A stretch of DNA of 64,000 nt, from NCBI GenBank assembly GCA_023105745.1, contig JALGQZ010000006.1, positions 33,867,686 through 33,931,685 of the forward strand, given 5' to 3'. The DNA comes from Austropuccinia psidii (lineage: Eukaryota; Basidiomycota; Pucciniomycetes; Pucciniales; Sphaerophragmiaceae). The position numbers and the translations under genes are program-made. This document shows positions 19,521 to 30,937 of this stretch, in pieces; position 1 is the first letter of the stretch; each line of letters starts with the position of its first letter. The notes beneath the pieces are model-generated. The model was not told the origin of the DNA. It saw only the letters and a list, made by a program, of their open reading frames with translations, and did no database searches.

Positions 19521-21102
19521 TTTCACAGGGGCTCTTGGACAGAAAACAAGAGTGGACTGGCACTCAGGAATCAAGAACTCACTTGGAAGGCTCCAAAAGG
19601 ATAAAAGAGATAAAGAAGAATGAATTTCTTTAAGAAGGATAAGAGTAATAATAAGGAAAAGTATGTCAAAGATAAGAGATAGTAAGTGAAGCCAATGGCC
19701 CAAGAAATAAGAAAGACAAAAGCCAAGAAGCCAACCAAGTGAATCCCCAATTGACTGTTTCACCCTGCCAGAAAAGGAAATCAAATTAGCAAAGGATATG
19801 ACCACCAATATCCACTGACAGGCAAAGAAAAAAGGTGCAAATGACTGACTTAAGAATATCAGTATTTAACTTTAATAAATGAAAAGAAAATAAAGAGAAA
19901 AATAAATCCAACATATTAATTAACTGGGGAAAAAGTCACCAGGTGATGAAAGGTGGCCAGTATATGTGAAAAACTGAGAGGCTGATCCTGGAAGGCCAAT
20001 CATCCAGCTGTATTGTCTGAATTGGGTCAATACAATTCTGGCCATCTTGAGAATTGAACTGTGTGATTGAATTCCCACATTGCAATATGAATTGGCCTGA
20101 TTGGGCCAAGGACATACAGGTATAATTGATTGCTGCCTGTATGGACCAATTGAGTTGTACAAGGAGTATTGAAGTACTTTCTGCCTTGAAAACTGATTTA
20201 ATGATGAATAACATCTGAGAATGGCCCTTGAAATAATCCTGAAATAATTGCCAACCCAACTCCTGCAGGGCCAGGTGGTTGGGGTCCTTGAATAGTCTTC
20301 TGATAGCCGCCATGGATTGCCAGGCTGATTAGCTGAAGAGTCCTCCTTCTAAATGGGCGTTGTATTTTGGGACCTTGATTTGGAATAATTAAATTTGGTC
20401 CTGAAAACATCACCATTGAATTGCTGAGCAAAAATGGTGCATAATGGTATATAATACCATATATGCACCACTCCTGCAACCTTGAGTATGGGAGGAATCC
20501 CCCTTACGTTGAGGGGAAGGACTGAGCTGAGCTGATCTGGTGGCCTCTGGTGGTTACCAGAGGTCATAGGCTGAAATGTGGTCCATGGTGGTCCTTGGCC
20601 AAAATGGGTCCTGAGGGTCTTTATGGGATTTGGGGCCAAGAATGACTCAGGTGGTCCCAATTGTGGTTTGGGACCCACCTGGCCTTGGGGGCTAGTGGGC
20701 TGCCTCTTTTGGCCTCATTGGATTGGGCCAAAAGGGGCCTGATTGGCCTAAATGGCCCAAAAAGTCCATTTACGCTCTAGACCCCCTAATGAAAGGGGTT
20801 GGCCCAAGACTGATTGTTATGGCTAGGGGTTTCAGAACCCCCTAGGAGAAAAAAGAACACCTCAGGCCCAAAAACAAAGATTGAGGCCTGGGGGTTGGAG
20901 ATATGGAAATTGGCCAGGAAGGCCAATGATGGCAGGATATGGCCGGAGGCCAAAAATGATGATTGGGGCCATGAAAGGCCAGGGGAAGGTGCTATGGCTA
21001 AAGAGCCATAGAACAACAAAGGGGTCCAATTGGCCCCAGCTTGGTCCCAGGCTAAATTGCTGCAACACCCCTGGAGGAGGGTCATTACTTTTGGTTGTGA
21101 CA
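19521..21102 (-). repeat. 5' LTR of element E
   Basis: The 1,582-bp partner of the LTR at 11532. The inner terminus is TTTCACAGGGG (TG changed to TT) and the outer one is TTGTGACA. From about 19912 to 20191 it is base-for-base identical to 11924-12203, unlike the flanks. The GGCC-rich segment and the TATA inverted repeat are also present here. Confidence 0.92.
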
Positions 21103-22013
21103 GGAAGACTCACTCAAGCAGTTTCCCCCGGGAAACAATTCAAGACCCCGGCATTCAAGACTCCTTTAATGAAGGCACCTGATTCTTTTTATGGTACTCG
21201 AGCTCATAAATAAGAAGATTTATCCAAACTTGTCAATTTATTTTCCACAATGACCCAGCGAACTGCTTCTATGACAGGAAAAAGGTTCTTTAGTCAACTT
21301 CTTTTCTCACTAGTAGAGCTGGAAAATGGATTGCACCAAATCTTTCAAATATCTCAAATGAAGACCCATCCTACCTTGTCAACAACGGGAAATTGTTTGA
21401 AGCCCAGTTATTTACTCTGTTTGGTGATCCAAAACAAGTCAGGAAAGATGAACAAGAGTTGGAAAATCTCAGGATGAAGGATAGTGGTCATGTATCCTTG
21501 TATAGTGATTATCTCAGAAGCTAAATGTCAAGAATTGGAGATTGGGGAGAAAGTGCTTATATTCATGTCTATAGAAGAGGATTGGAATAAAGATGTTTGG
21601 ACCATTTGGCTTCTCACCCTGGTAATTTTGATACTCTTCAAGAGCTCATGGACATTACTTTGGAATTGGATACCAGGTACCATGAGAGGCAGAAGGAAAA
21701 GGGTAGTCATCAAGACAAGAAGCCCCAATTTTATGGGCAAAATTCTTTCAGACCTCCTCAAAAATAATCTTCCAAGAAGCCCCACAATAAGAAGAATAAG
21801 AAGGGGAAGAATTCTCAAGTCTCAAAGGATATGCCTCATGCTGCTCTCCTCAATAAGGAAAATAAATTAGTAGGTTCTGGAAAGGAGAGGAGTATTAAAG
21901 AAGGTTTGTGCATGTATTGTGGTGGAAAACACCAAATTGAAAAATTCTTCAAGAGGAGTCAGAATAGGGCAAGGTCATCAAGAGACTTCCCTAGCAAGCA
22001 GGGAAAAGCCTGA
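21103..22013 (+). pseudogene. Element F Gag capsid and zinc knuckle, continuation after E
   Basis: Gag of F resumes directly after E: FKTPAFKTPLMKAPDSFYG matches FKTPSMRAPECFYG of element E. Stops and frameshifts follow (frames 21250-21477, then 21484-21870). The end is open at 21831-22013, with the zinc knuckle CMYCGGKHQIEKF, in which the last Cys is replaced by Phe, and the ending SKQGKA-stop. The upstream half is at 11135-11531. Confidence 0.78.
22001..22007 (+). promoter_or_regulatory. Putative -1 ribosomal frameshift heptamer, gag/pol of F
   Basis: GGGAAAA stands in the phase G GGA AAA, with GCC TGA (Gag stop) next. In the -1 frame the sequence encodes GKSLSRSHDVFNG, which is conserved in E (GKSLSEDHVVFNG). 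That supports use of that frame from the overlap onwards. No downstream pseudoknot was modelled. Confidence 0.55.
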
Positions 22014-22667
22014 GTAGGAGTCATGATGTGTTCAATGGTTTTCACTTATTTCATTCAAGAGCATGATTGTGCACTCTGAATACTAGTTTCAAGAAATGTT
22101 TGAAGTTTGTTATTTTCTCTTCTGTCTTTCATATTTTTCATAGTATTCTCATTGATTCTGGTGTTACAAACTCCTTTATTGCAAACAATTTTTTTCTCAA
22201 GTACTCATTGACTATTTCAGAGATCCCTAAAAAGATTTCTCTTTTCATTCTGGATTCAAATAAATCCCCTGCCTTGTTCATCACCCATTATAACAAGTGG
22301 GTTTTTGACTTGCCTTCTTTCCCAAGATTTCAATGGGACTCTCTTACTATAGATTCACCCAAGGTAGAAGACCTCACATTGGGATATGATTCCCTTTACC
22401 AGTTTAATCCCATTATTTAATCTAAAAATGGATTGATAACCTATGATTATAATAATGAGGATTCTAGTGGTATTAGTTCTTCTACTAGTAATGACTTCGC
22501 AACTGCTTTCAACAGTGTTGCTATGGCTTGTGAACTTAAGACAATTTCCCTTCCTTTTTCTGTCCACACTCCTCCAATATTCTCCTCTCAGTCATTCCTT
22601 CAATCAAGAGATAAAAGATTTTGCAGAAGATGTTGCTATATGTTAACTTCATCTCTTTCAAGGGGAT
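22014..22667 (+). pseudogene. Element F protease and linker
   Basis: In the -1 frame after Gag the protease runs with one stop near 22068, then openly at 22067-22420: active site ILIDSGVTNSF and the later EDLTLGYDSLYQFNP. The linker (about 22430-22670) is Ser/Thr-rich and out of frame with the RT segment. It is homologous to E at 16625-17478. Confidence 0.78.
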
Positions 22668-23691
22668 ATGGGCCTTCCTCCTTTATCTTTTCATGACTCC
22701 CTGGAGGAGCAGTGGGATGAGGAGGAAGATCCAGAAGAAATTGAAACTGTGTTGAAGGTAGTCCCTCCTGCTTATCACCAATATTTGGATGTATTCTCCA
22801 AAGTGAAAGCAGAGAAAGTTCCTCTGCACCTTGCCTGTGATCATAATATTGAACTGGAGGGGTCTCTACCTCCAGTTAGTGCTATCTACTCATTGTCAAA
22901 TCATGAGTCAGAAACACTGCAGACCTACATTTCAGATAATTTAGAGAAGGTTTTTATCAGGCCAAGCTCCTCTTCAAGAGGAGAACCTGTCCTTTTTGTT
23001 AAGAAAAAGGATGGTGGCCTCCGTTTGTGTGTTGAATACTGCAAACTCAATGCTGTCACTAGGAAGAACAGGTATCCTGTTCCTCCTATGAATAAGCTTC
23101 TTACTTTAATTAATGGTTACACTATCTTTTCCAAGATAGATATGTGTGGTTCTTATAATCTCCTGAGAATCAACAAGGGGGATGAGCACTTAACTGCCTT
23201 TAGAGCCAAATATGGTAGCTACGAGTATGTGGTTATTCCATTTGGCTTAACCAATGCTCCTGCTTCATTTCAAAATCTTGTAAATAGTATCTGTTCAGAT
23301 TTCTTGGATGCTTTTGTTGTAATTTATTTAGATGAAATTGCAATCTTCTCTAGCTCTGAGGAGGAACATGTCAAACATGTGGCCTCTGTCATCCAAAGGC
23401 TGAGGGACCATAATATTTTTGCTAAAGCCTCCAAGTGTGTATTACATGCCTAAAGTTTAGAATATCTTGGCTATGTTGTTTCAAGTGAGGGTGTCAAAAT
23501 GAATTCTTCAAAAGTGCATCAAATCCTCAATTGGCCTCAGCCACAGAACATCAAAGCCCTTCAATAATTTCTTTTCTTTTCCAATTTCTATTGCTTTTTT
23601 GTTAAAAATTACCCCAAAAAATCACTGCTTTCACTTCCCTTCTTAAAAAAGATTCTCCCTTTGTCTTCAGTGAGGAAGCTCTTAGTAATTT
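22668..23691 (+). CDS. Element F reverse transcriptase, catalytic site altered
   Basis: The open frame 22668-23453 covers the linker end (DSLEEQWDEEEDPEE) and RT: VKKKDGGLRLCVEYCKLN, NRYPVPPMNKLL, FSKIDMCGSYNLLRI, YVVIPFGLTNAPASFQNL. The active site reads VIYLDEIAIFS, so the second Asp of YLDD is Glu, which probably abolishes activity. After a stop at 23451 the thumb (LEYLGYVVSSEGVKMNSSKV) and EEALSNF are still readable up to the insertion at 23691/23692. Confidence 0.88.
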
Positions 23692-25500
23692 TGTGAGCCT
23701 TAGAGGTAATTTCATATACCCAAAAGACCACAAATACAAAAATAACATATTAATATAAATAAAATAAATTTATTTATATTATTAAAATAAAAGTCAAAAT
23801 ATAAATATAAAATTATATTAAAGATAAAAAAATTAATTACAATTTAAAAATAAAAATACATTAAATTTTGTAAGTGTAAAATTACATTTATACTTGAAAA
23901 AATTAAGTAAAAATGAAATTTTAACAAAATTGTGAAAAAATAAATGAATTTAGAAAAGAGTTAAATAAAGATTATTATAGCTTTTAATCCAATAAATAAA
24001 CATATAAAAATTATTTCACCATTGGATTCCTCATAAAAAAATCAGGTGGGGTCACCTCTGAGTGAAATTCTTGTAACTCAACTCTAAATAAGCTTAAATT
24101 AAGCTTTTAGTATTTTCAATACAAAATTTGAAAATCCTCAAAACTTTAATTTAATTCACACCACATGTGGTGTTAACCATCAATTTTTGTGTTAAAATTG
24201 TGGTGTTGTGTTTAGTTTAGAAGTTATGAGGAATTGAAGTATTTTTGATTGAATGCAATGTCAAAATGTGCGTGTGTATTACATAAGTGAACTTTGATTT
24301 ACATATGAGGTGTCAATTATTACTGTATTGTACTGTACAATTGAATTGAATTACATATGTAAATTATAAGTATAATACATGATGAGGAATTAAAGGAAAA
24401 ATAAATTGGAAAGATTAAATTTGGGGGGGGAAGGAACTCCAGCTCTAAGGGGGAGCTAGACCCCCAAAATCCTTGCTGATAGTCGTGGGATGTCAAACTT
24501 CACGCAAAGGTTCATCACTTTTGGCCTGGAATTGAGTTCTAGGGTCTGTGGACTCAATTGATGATGAGGTTTTGATACCAACTGGGCTAGCTTTAGCTGT
24601 TGCCAAGAGGGTAAAACTCCCCTTAAGATAAAACAATCATAGTAAAAACGGTTTTAACTGGTTTCTACGCCTCTGACACACATTCTGACGTTTTTTGAAG
24701 GCTCTAGGCCTGGTATTGCTATAGTAATGGCTGATTTAAGGGTCTAAATTGGCTTAAACCAGCCCTTTTTGGTCTAAACCAGGGTTCAATGATGCCATAA
24801 TTGGCTTTTCTGTTGTCAGACTGTTTTTCACGACTGACAAGAGTAAATTTTACTTTTGGAGTAAGAGAATTGATGGCTATAAAATAATGTCTTCTTTGCC
24901 CCACTTTTCTCTTCATGTTAGAATCTTTTCCTTTTATAATTAGTTTAAACATTGTTAAACCAATCAATAAGAGATTCCAACCACCTTTATTAAATCATTT
25001 TAAACCTTTTAACCACGTGAAAAATCATTATAATCATTTTTGTAACTCTTATAATCATTTTTACCCCTGAACCACCCCAAAAGTGAATTAAAGCATCTTT
25101 CATCACTGTAAACTTTGTCACTTTGTTTCCAAATTCACTCTGGTCACTTTTGGGCGTGTTTTCTCTTTAATATTCTTTTTAAAGACTTTTTTCTTTAATT
25201 AATTGCTTGCAGTTCTTTGCTCAATTAATTCCAATTTAAATTGCTCTTGAAGAAATTTCTTTTGTAGCCTTCAAATATCTCTTGTAGAGTATTTTTTGGA
25301 TAAATGTTTATTGTTGGTAAAACAATAAATCTTTATAATATTATTGTTTTATACTGATAAATTAATAAACAATAAATTTGGCGTGTTTTCTCTTAAAATC
25401 AATATTCTTTACTATTTTTAATTGATTTTTACCTCATACAAATTTTGAGGACAGGAAAAGTACTTGATTTTTAATCAAAGTTTCATATCCACACCTTACA
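23692..25500 (+). repeat. Solo LTR (group I, subtype A) inside element F pol
   Basis: The 1,809-bp LTR starts TGTGAGCCTTAGAGG and ends CCACACCTTACA, flanked on both sides by AATTT (23687-23691 and 25501-25505). Removing it together with one AATTT rejoins the reading frame of F exactly at the EEALSNF / [11 protein letters not shown] position known from other Ty3/gypsy Pol proteins. It has the same sequence as the LTR of element A, in the opposite orientation. No internal region is left, so it probably arose by LTR-LTR recombination. Confidence 0.93.
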
Positions 25501-26950
25501 AATTTTCAGTTACTCAAAGAAGACTTCACCACTTCCCCTATCCTCTCTCATTTCAATCCTTCTCTACCAGCTATTGTGGAGACTGATGCTTCTGACTATG
25601 TCTTGGGTGCTGTACTGAGTCAGGTGAATGACTCAGGGAAGCATCTCATTTAATTTGATAGTTGCAAGCTTCTGCCAGCTGAGCTCAACTGTGAAATTCA
25701 TAAAAAGGAACTCCTTGGCATAGCTTGGCCTCTCAAGTGCTGGAGAGCTTTTATTCTTTCTATTTCTCAATCTTTTGAATTCTTGACATACCATTCCTCT
25801 CTTCAATACCTTATGTCTTCCAAAGTCCTTACTCACCATCAAGCCTTCTGGGCTGAATTTCTCTCTATGTTTAATTACACTATCACTTACTGCCCAGGCA
25901 GGCTGGCCACTTTACCAGATTCCTTGTCACATTGAAACAATGTTTACCAGATAGGGGGATGGACATCATCAGCAAGGATCCTTGACATTTCAATCAAGTC
26001 CTTAAACAAGATGAAATTTAAGAATCAAAGTATAAATTTTTCCAGACTTAGTTGATCAAATTTAAAAAGAACTATGGCAAGAAAAGGATTCTAAGGATGT
26101 ACTCAGGAAACTAGCAAAAGGTGAATGAGGGCCAGATTATTCCCTTGAGCCTCAAGCCAAGTTATTATTACTCAAAGATAGAGTTCGTATTCCAAGCAAT
26201 CATGAGATTCAATTGGAAATTCTTCAAAAGCATCATGACTCACCATTGGCTGGCCGCCCTGGAAAGGAGAAGACCCCCAAGCTCATCATGAGGGATTTTC
26301 ATTGGGATGGAATTAATCAAATCATTAAGAATTCTTTGTCCTCATGTCAGTAATGTTCAAGAAGAAAGATCATTCATCATAAGAAGTTTGGATTACTAAA
26401 TCCTCTTCAAATTCCATCTAGTCCTTGGAATTAATTATGACTGGACTTTATAGCCCAATTTCCACTTTAAAACAAATTTGATTCAATTTTGGTAGTTGTG
26501 GACAGATTCTCAAAGATAGAAATATTAATTTCAACTTATTGAACAATCACTGCATGTACTTCAATCAAATGTTCATTAACCATGTCTTTTCCAAGCATAG
26601 ACTCCCAGTCAGTATTGTCAGTGATAGAGTTTCCTTATTTGTTTCATCATTCCAGACCCAATCATGTCAGCAGCTCATCATATCAAGAGATATTTTAGCT
26701 CCCTACCATCCTGCAACAGATGAACAGAAAGAGAGGGTAAATCAGATTATAGAACAAAGTATTTGTATGTATGTCAGTTACCATCCATATAACTGGAACA
26801 CCTGGCTCCCTCTGGCTGAATTTTCCTATAATAATGCAGAGCACTCATCAACAAAGCAATCACCTTCTTTACCATTTATGGAAAAATACTAGCTTTTACT
26901 TAATTGACATCTCTCAAGACACACCTTCTATAAATCTATCAACAAAACTC
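25501..26950 (+). pseudogene. Element F RNase H and integrase, broken
   Basis: The RNase H is readable through frame changes: [36 protein letters not shown], and TYCPGRLATLPDSLSH. In the integrase finger the motif is HHDSPLAGRPGKEK, where the usual second His is Arg, followed by SSCQ-stop-CSRRK. The open frame 26539-26892 contains the catalytic core: VSIVSDRVSLFVSSF with the second Asp, and VNQIIEQSICMYVSY with the Glu. About ten stops lie between 25650 and 26500. Confidence 0.8.
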
Positions 26951-27505
26951 GAATAAGTATAGCAAGTGGTCAAAGAAGAATTAGAGTTAGCAATCAGGTG
27001 ATTTAAGAAGTATGCAAATAGAAATAGGACAATTCCATCTGATTTCCAGCCTGGGGACAAAGTATGGCTCTCCTCAAAGAATATCAATACTAAAAGGCGC
27101 ACAAAGAAGCTTTCAGAAAGATTTTTGGGATCCTTTGAAGTCCTGAATAAGACTGTCAGCCATGCATATCACCTCAAGTTTCCTGAATAATGGAAGACAG
27201 CTCACCCTGTATTCCATGTGTCCTTGTTAGAACCAGTCAAGAAATCAACTATCCCAAACCAACATCAGTTGCCACTGCCAAAAGTCTTAGTGGAGGAGCA
27301 AGAGCAATGGGAAGTGGGTCAGGGTCTGGACTCCAAACTCAAGAGAGGTAAATTATGGTATCTGGTGGAGTGGAAAGGATTAAGTGAAGACCCAGAAAGA
27401 ACAGCTTTGGAACCAGCTTCCAAACTTACCAGCTCACCAGACCTTGTAAAGGATTTCCACACTTTGTATCCTGACAAGCCTGACCCAAATACCTCAAGAG
27501 TTTGA
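26951..27505 (+). pseudogene. Element F integrase C-terminus and chromodomain
   Basis: After frameshifts the GPF/Y region is partly visible (KKLSERFLGSFEVLNK). A frame from 27218 to 27505 then carries VSLLEPVKKSTIP, the chromodomain start EEQEQWEVGQGLDSK, LWYLVEWKGLSEDPE and LEPASKL, ending PDKPDPNTSRV-stop. The aromatic and Trp positions of the chromodomain are kept. It matches E at 13802-14350. Confidence 0.8.
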
Positions 27506-28184
27506 TTTTATGGTGCTTGGTGGGGAGTAGAAGTTAAGAAAATAAGTTCCTCTCCTGGCATGGACCTTTAAGGGGGTCTTTCTACCATAATTGTTGTAAG
27601 AATCATCTTGGCCACTTTTTGAGCACTTTTCAATTCCTTTGGACAGGTTTAGATGGCCTTGCAACATAAATACCCTCCAATTTGGACCTCTTCATCAAGA
27701 TATGGCCAAATTCCCTTTTTTCCTTTTCATTTTCTTTTTCCAAATCACAAAATTGAGTTTTATTCAAGCCATTATTTATCTCAAATTAATCTGTAGAAAA
27801 TTTTCTCTGTTCTTTTATGATGCTTGGTGGGGAGTGGAAGATATGAAACTAAGTTCCATCTCCTGGTATGAATCTCTGAGGGTTTCTACTTCTTTTAAAA
27901 CAACACCTTTTCTATTCTGTGAGAAACAAATTCTTGGTTTGTTCTTTCAGGAAGAAATTATGTTCAAAATTCAGAAAACCCACCACAAGAAGGACACCTC
28001 TCAGAAGTTTCTTTATTTTTATTTTTCTTTAGTATCTTTTTCTCTTAATTTATTTTCTTTCTTTACTTGTATAGTTCTTGTTTCTTTTATAAAGCAGCAG
28101 CATCCCCTTGCATATCATGTATTGGGAGCTTCCATTCATTTTATTTTATTTCAGTTTTAGTAGCTATAAGAGTGGGGATAAAAG
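27506..28184 (+). other. Element F 3' UTR, first part with duplicated block
   Basis: Two copies of a block, at 27508-27580 and 27812-27875, share TTATGxTGCTTGGTGGGGAG, an AAGTTCC-type core and TCTCCTGG. The equivalent region of E has the same duplicated block. The frame 27639-28160 is U-rich and shows no protein signature, so it is not called as a gene. Confidence 0.6.
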
Positions 28185-29294
28185 TCAAACCAAACACAAA
28201 TGAGGACAAGAAAACAAGTTATATCTACTTAGATCATCAAAGGTTCTCTGAAAATCATTAATAAGCTCATCCTCATACCATTCAAATTTAGCAGCTTCAG
28301 GAATCATCCTATAATTAGAATAAGAGATCATCTCCCTACTATTTCTATTAACTCTTCCAAATAACCTGGCCACAGCATCTTGTCCATCATTTTCCATATT
28401 TGGATCTCCCCTGGTAACCTGGATAGGCCAATGTTCCCTTTGCTGAAATACTTGGGCCGCAGGAAATGGAAAAGTAAATTGATCTTCTCTTATTCTGCTG
28501 GAGGTAACCATTGGAGAGTTCCTGGGCTGTGGAATGGGTGATGGCCTCACTGGTGAAACCAGGGAAGGCCTGGCAGTGGAAGGATTTGGGGAAGCATGAG
28601 GAATAGAATATGGAATTGTGGAAAGGATTGGTTGGAAGTTTCTGGGGGTACTTGATATGACTTGACTTTGAAATCTTCTGGAAGCAGGTTGGGAAGGTGA
28701 AGTACTGGATTGGTGGCCAATAGAGTTAGGTACCACCTCAACCTCTTGACCATCTAGTTTATCAGTACCTTCAGCATTTTGATTGGTGGGTAAATCTGCA
28801 ATTATTCTTAATCTCATAGCCCCACCTTGACTATTGATCCTTGGAATGGGGACCTCTGAGCTTGAGTAAATTAGGCTACCACCAGTGGGAATGGTCCCTC
28901 CAACATTTTCCCACCTTGTCTCATCCTTCTGCCTGGATCCAGTCACTAATTCAAAATATCAGTATCATAATAAAGCAAAAAAACCACAACACTTACAGCT
29001 GGAGTACCATGAAGTACAATAAGGAGTAGGGGCCTCAGAAACTGGGATATCTTTCCCCAAAGGACCATCCTTTTTACTCCACAAATATGGCCTGATGTTG
29101 AAAAGCAGAGCCCCTGGATATTGACAAGGTTTCTTCCCAACAAAGCTGTGATGGCACTTAGAACATTGAGGGTTATAAGGCTGGAATCACTGTTTCCCAA
29201 TCTTCAAGCATTCATTAAAGGCAGGATCAAGAGCTTCAACTTCCTTGTAGCCATCATAAGTCTGGGAAGAATAAAAATGACCTGAAGAAGCCAT
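28185..29294 (-). pseudogene. Repeat-borne two-exon gene J, one stop, function unknown
   Basis: Exon 1 runs from the ATG at 29294 (MASSGHFYSSQTYDGYKEVE) to 28997. Intron 28946-28996 has GTAAGT and TTAG ends. Exon 2 runs 28945-28185. Splicing joins the frame exactly (WYSS-LTGSRQ; 1,059 nt, 353 codons). Exon 1 has a Cys/His-rich patch (CSKCHHSFVGKKPC) with an in-frame TGA at 29187 just before it. Exon 2 is rich in Pro, Ser and Arg (RPSLVSPVRPSPIPQPR) and ends with an acidic segment (KFEWYEDELINDFQRTFDDL). I do not recognise a characterised family. From memory, similar ORFs recur in rust genomes, so it is probably carried by a retroelement. It lies antisense in the 3' UTR of F. Confidence 0.65.
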
Positions 29295-30070
29295 TGACCA
29301 AGGGGAACTCAACCAACTGAAGATTCCAGAACCACAACATGGACAAACAGCAGCAAAACAGAAGGGGAATATTCAGTGAGTTCAGTAAGCTTGGAACTCA
29401 TTTCTGGAGTTATGGAAGCAAAAGAGTCAAGAGAATCAGATATGCATAGCAAGTTCTGAATGAAAACAAGGTTCTGAGGCCATTTTCAGTTATGGCCCCT
29501 TCAAGGTCCTTAATATGGAGCCCAATAAGCAAGGCTGGACATCCCTTCCAATCCTTGGGAGGTTCTGGACTGATCTCAGCAGCTCCAGGCCATATGGGCC
29601 AATTTGGCGACAATATCATTCTTGACCCCCTGGTGACCCCTTCAAAATTGGGCCAAGGGGGACTTCAATTTCCCCCTTGGACCATAAGAACCAAAAATGG
29701 CCAGAAAGGCCAGAAATGGCCAAACATGGCCAGAACTCAAATCTCAAAAAAGGTTTCCATGGTATGGCAAGTACCAAAAATGAACCAAAATCTTCCCAAA
29801 GGACCTCAAAAGGACATTTGGTCCCAATCTTCAAGAATGATGGGGACAGGTCCCTTCCTAGATATGCATATTCAAGACTATGGTGCAAGAAAAGGCCTCA
29901 AGAGGTTATGGCCAATTTTTGGGGGTAGCTAGGAATTTATATGGCCATTATTAACCAATTTTAAAGCTGGAGATGAGAGTGGCCTCCATTTTGGGATTCA
30001 GACCATGGCCATCAACACTCCTTGATTCAAATCAAAAGAAGCCTCCAGGAAGGAAATTACTCAAGGGAGA
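29295..30070. other. GGCC-rich non-coding stretch upstream of gene J
   Basis: This stretch has more G/C than its flanks, with about fourteen GGCC tetramers and a strong inverted repeat at 29650-29683. It may be the leader or LTR part of the element that brought gene J. No LTR ends were found. The ORFs on both strands (29410-29932) have no protein features and are left out. Confidence 0.4.
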
Positions 30071-30278
30071 AAACCACTTAATTAATGAAGAAGATTTTTT
30101 TCAAAAAAGGAAGAAAGAACAAGGAGAATAAGGGGAAAGATTTTCAGGAGAATGGTCAAGAGGAAAGAAAGTTAAAAAATCAAAGGTTTTGGAAATTTTG
30201 TGGGGAAGTGGGGATGACACTCAAGAGTGGCAGGATATTATGGTGTTCAGGAGCTTACCAATTTCAAGAGGGGGATAC
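30071..30278 (+). other. Element F 3' UTR end and polypurine tract
   Basis: Bases 30235-30278 match the same position of element E (TATTATGGTGTTCAGGAGCT). The polypurine tract AAGAGGGGGATAC at 30266-30278 directly precedes the 3' LTR, the expected primer for plus-strand synthesis. Confidence 0.75.
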
Positions 30279-30937
30279 TGTCAAAGGCACTATCAGGGGT
30301 AAGGGTATTCAAACTTAAACCCACCTAAACTCATGAAACCAGCAAATCCAGTATGTGTATCAGGAATCAGTTTCAGAAAGTTTTCTTGTTGAAACATGCA
30401 TAAAGCTTGGTTCATCAATACAGCCTGTCAAAACTTGTACATGCTGGATATTCCAAATACATTTTTGTATTCACAAGACTGAAACTGTATGATCACCCAA
30501 CTCCACCACACCTCTTGTACAGACCCTGTACATCCATACAGGTGCTTTATTATTCAAAGCAATTCAAATGAAGATTCCTCTCAAGAAAATTCACTCTTTG
30601 GATCAGGGCTGGTGGATTCTCACATATACCAGCCCCTCTTCCTCCCTATGGGGACTTTTCCCCAGTTAATTAATATAGTTGATTTATTATTTAACAAATA
30701 TTCTTACTCTTATTTATATTTATTATATTTATTGGTCTTAGGTTGGTCTTTTCATATTTTACACACCTTTTCAGTAGAGTTGTGGTGGCCATATCCTTAT
30801 TAACCCTTCTCTTTCTTTCTGATAAGTTGAAACAGTGAACTTGGACTTGTTTGTGGTTGGCTCTTTTATTCTTTACTCTTGTTTCTTTTTTGCTTCTTTT
30901 AGTACATTTATCTTATTAGAAATTCTATCTTATATAC
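30279..30937 (+). repeat. 3' LTR of element F, first 659 bp
   Basis: The sequence starts TGTCAAAGGCACTATCAGGG and is colinear with 9681-10340. It is interrupted after TATAC by a K-type LTR. The remaining 103 bp are at 42565-42667. Confidence 0.92.

Larger units (their letters stand above)
11532..21102 (-). mobile_element. Complete Ty3/gypsy chromovirus E
   Basis: This 9.6-kb minus-strand element has both LTRs (3' at 11532-13080, 5' at 19521-21102), a polypurine tract, leader, Gag, protease, RT, RNase H remnant, integrase and chromodomain. It interrupts the Gag ORF of element F with a GTAAG/GGAAG target duplication. By eye, LTR divergence is about 7% in the outer 320 bases but zero over a central block of about 280 bases. 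Several frameshifts make it non-autonomous. Confidence 0.9.

Noticed and set aside
27639..28160. 173-codon ORF as a possible new gene
   Set aside because: The composition is that of a U-rich 3' UTR, Phe/Leu/Ile-biased. It overlaps the duplicated UTR block shared with E.
29410..29932. ORFs on both strands near gene J
   Set aside because: They are short, overlapping, and created by the G/C-rich GGCC stretch, with no recognisable features.
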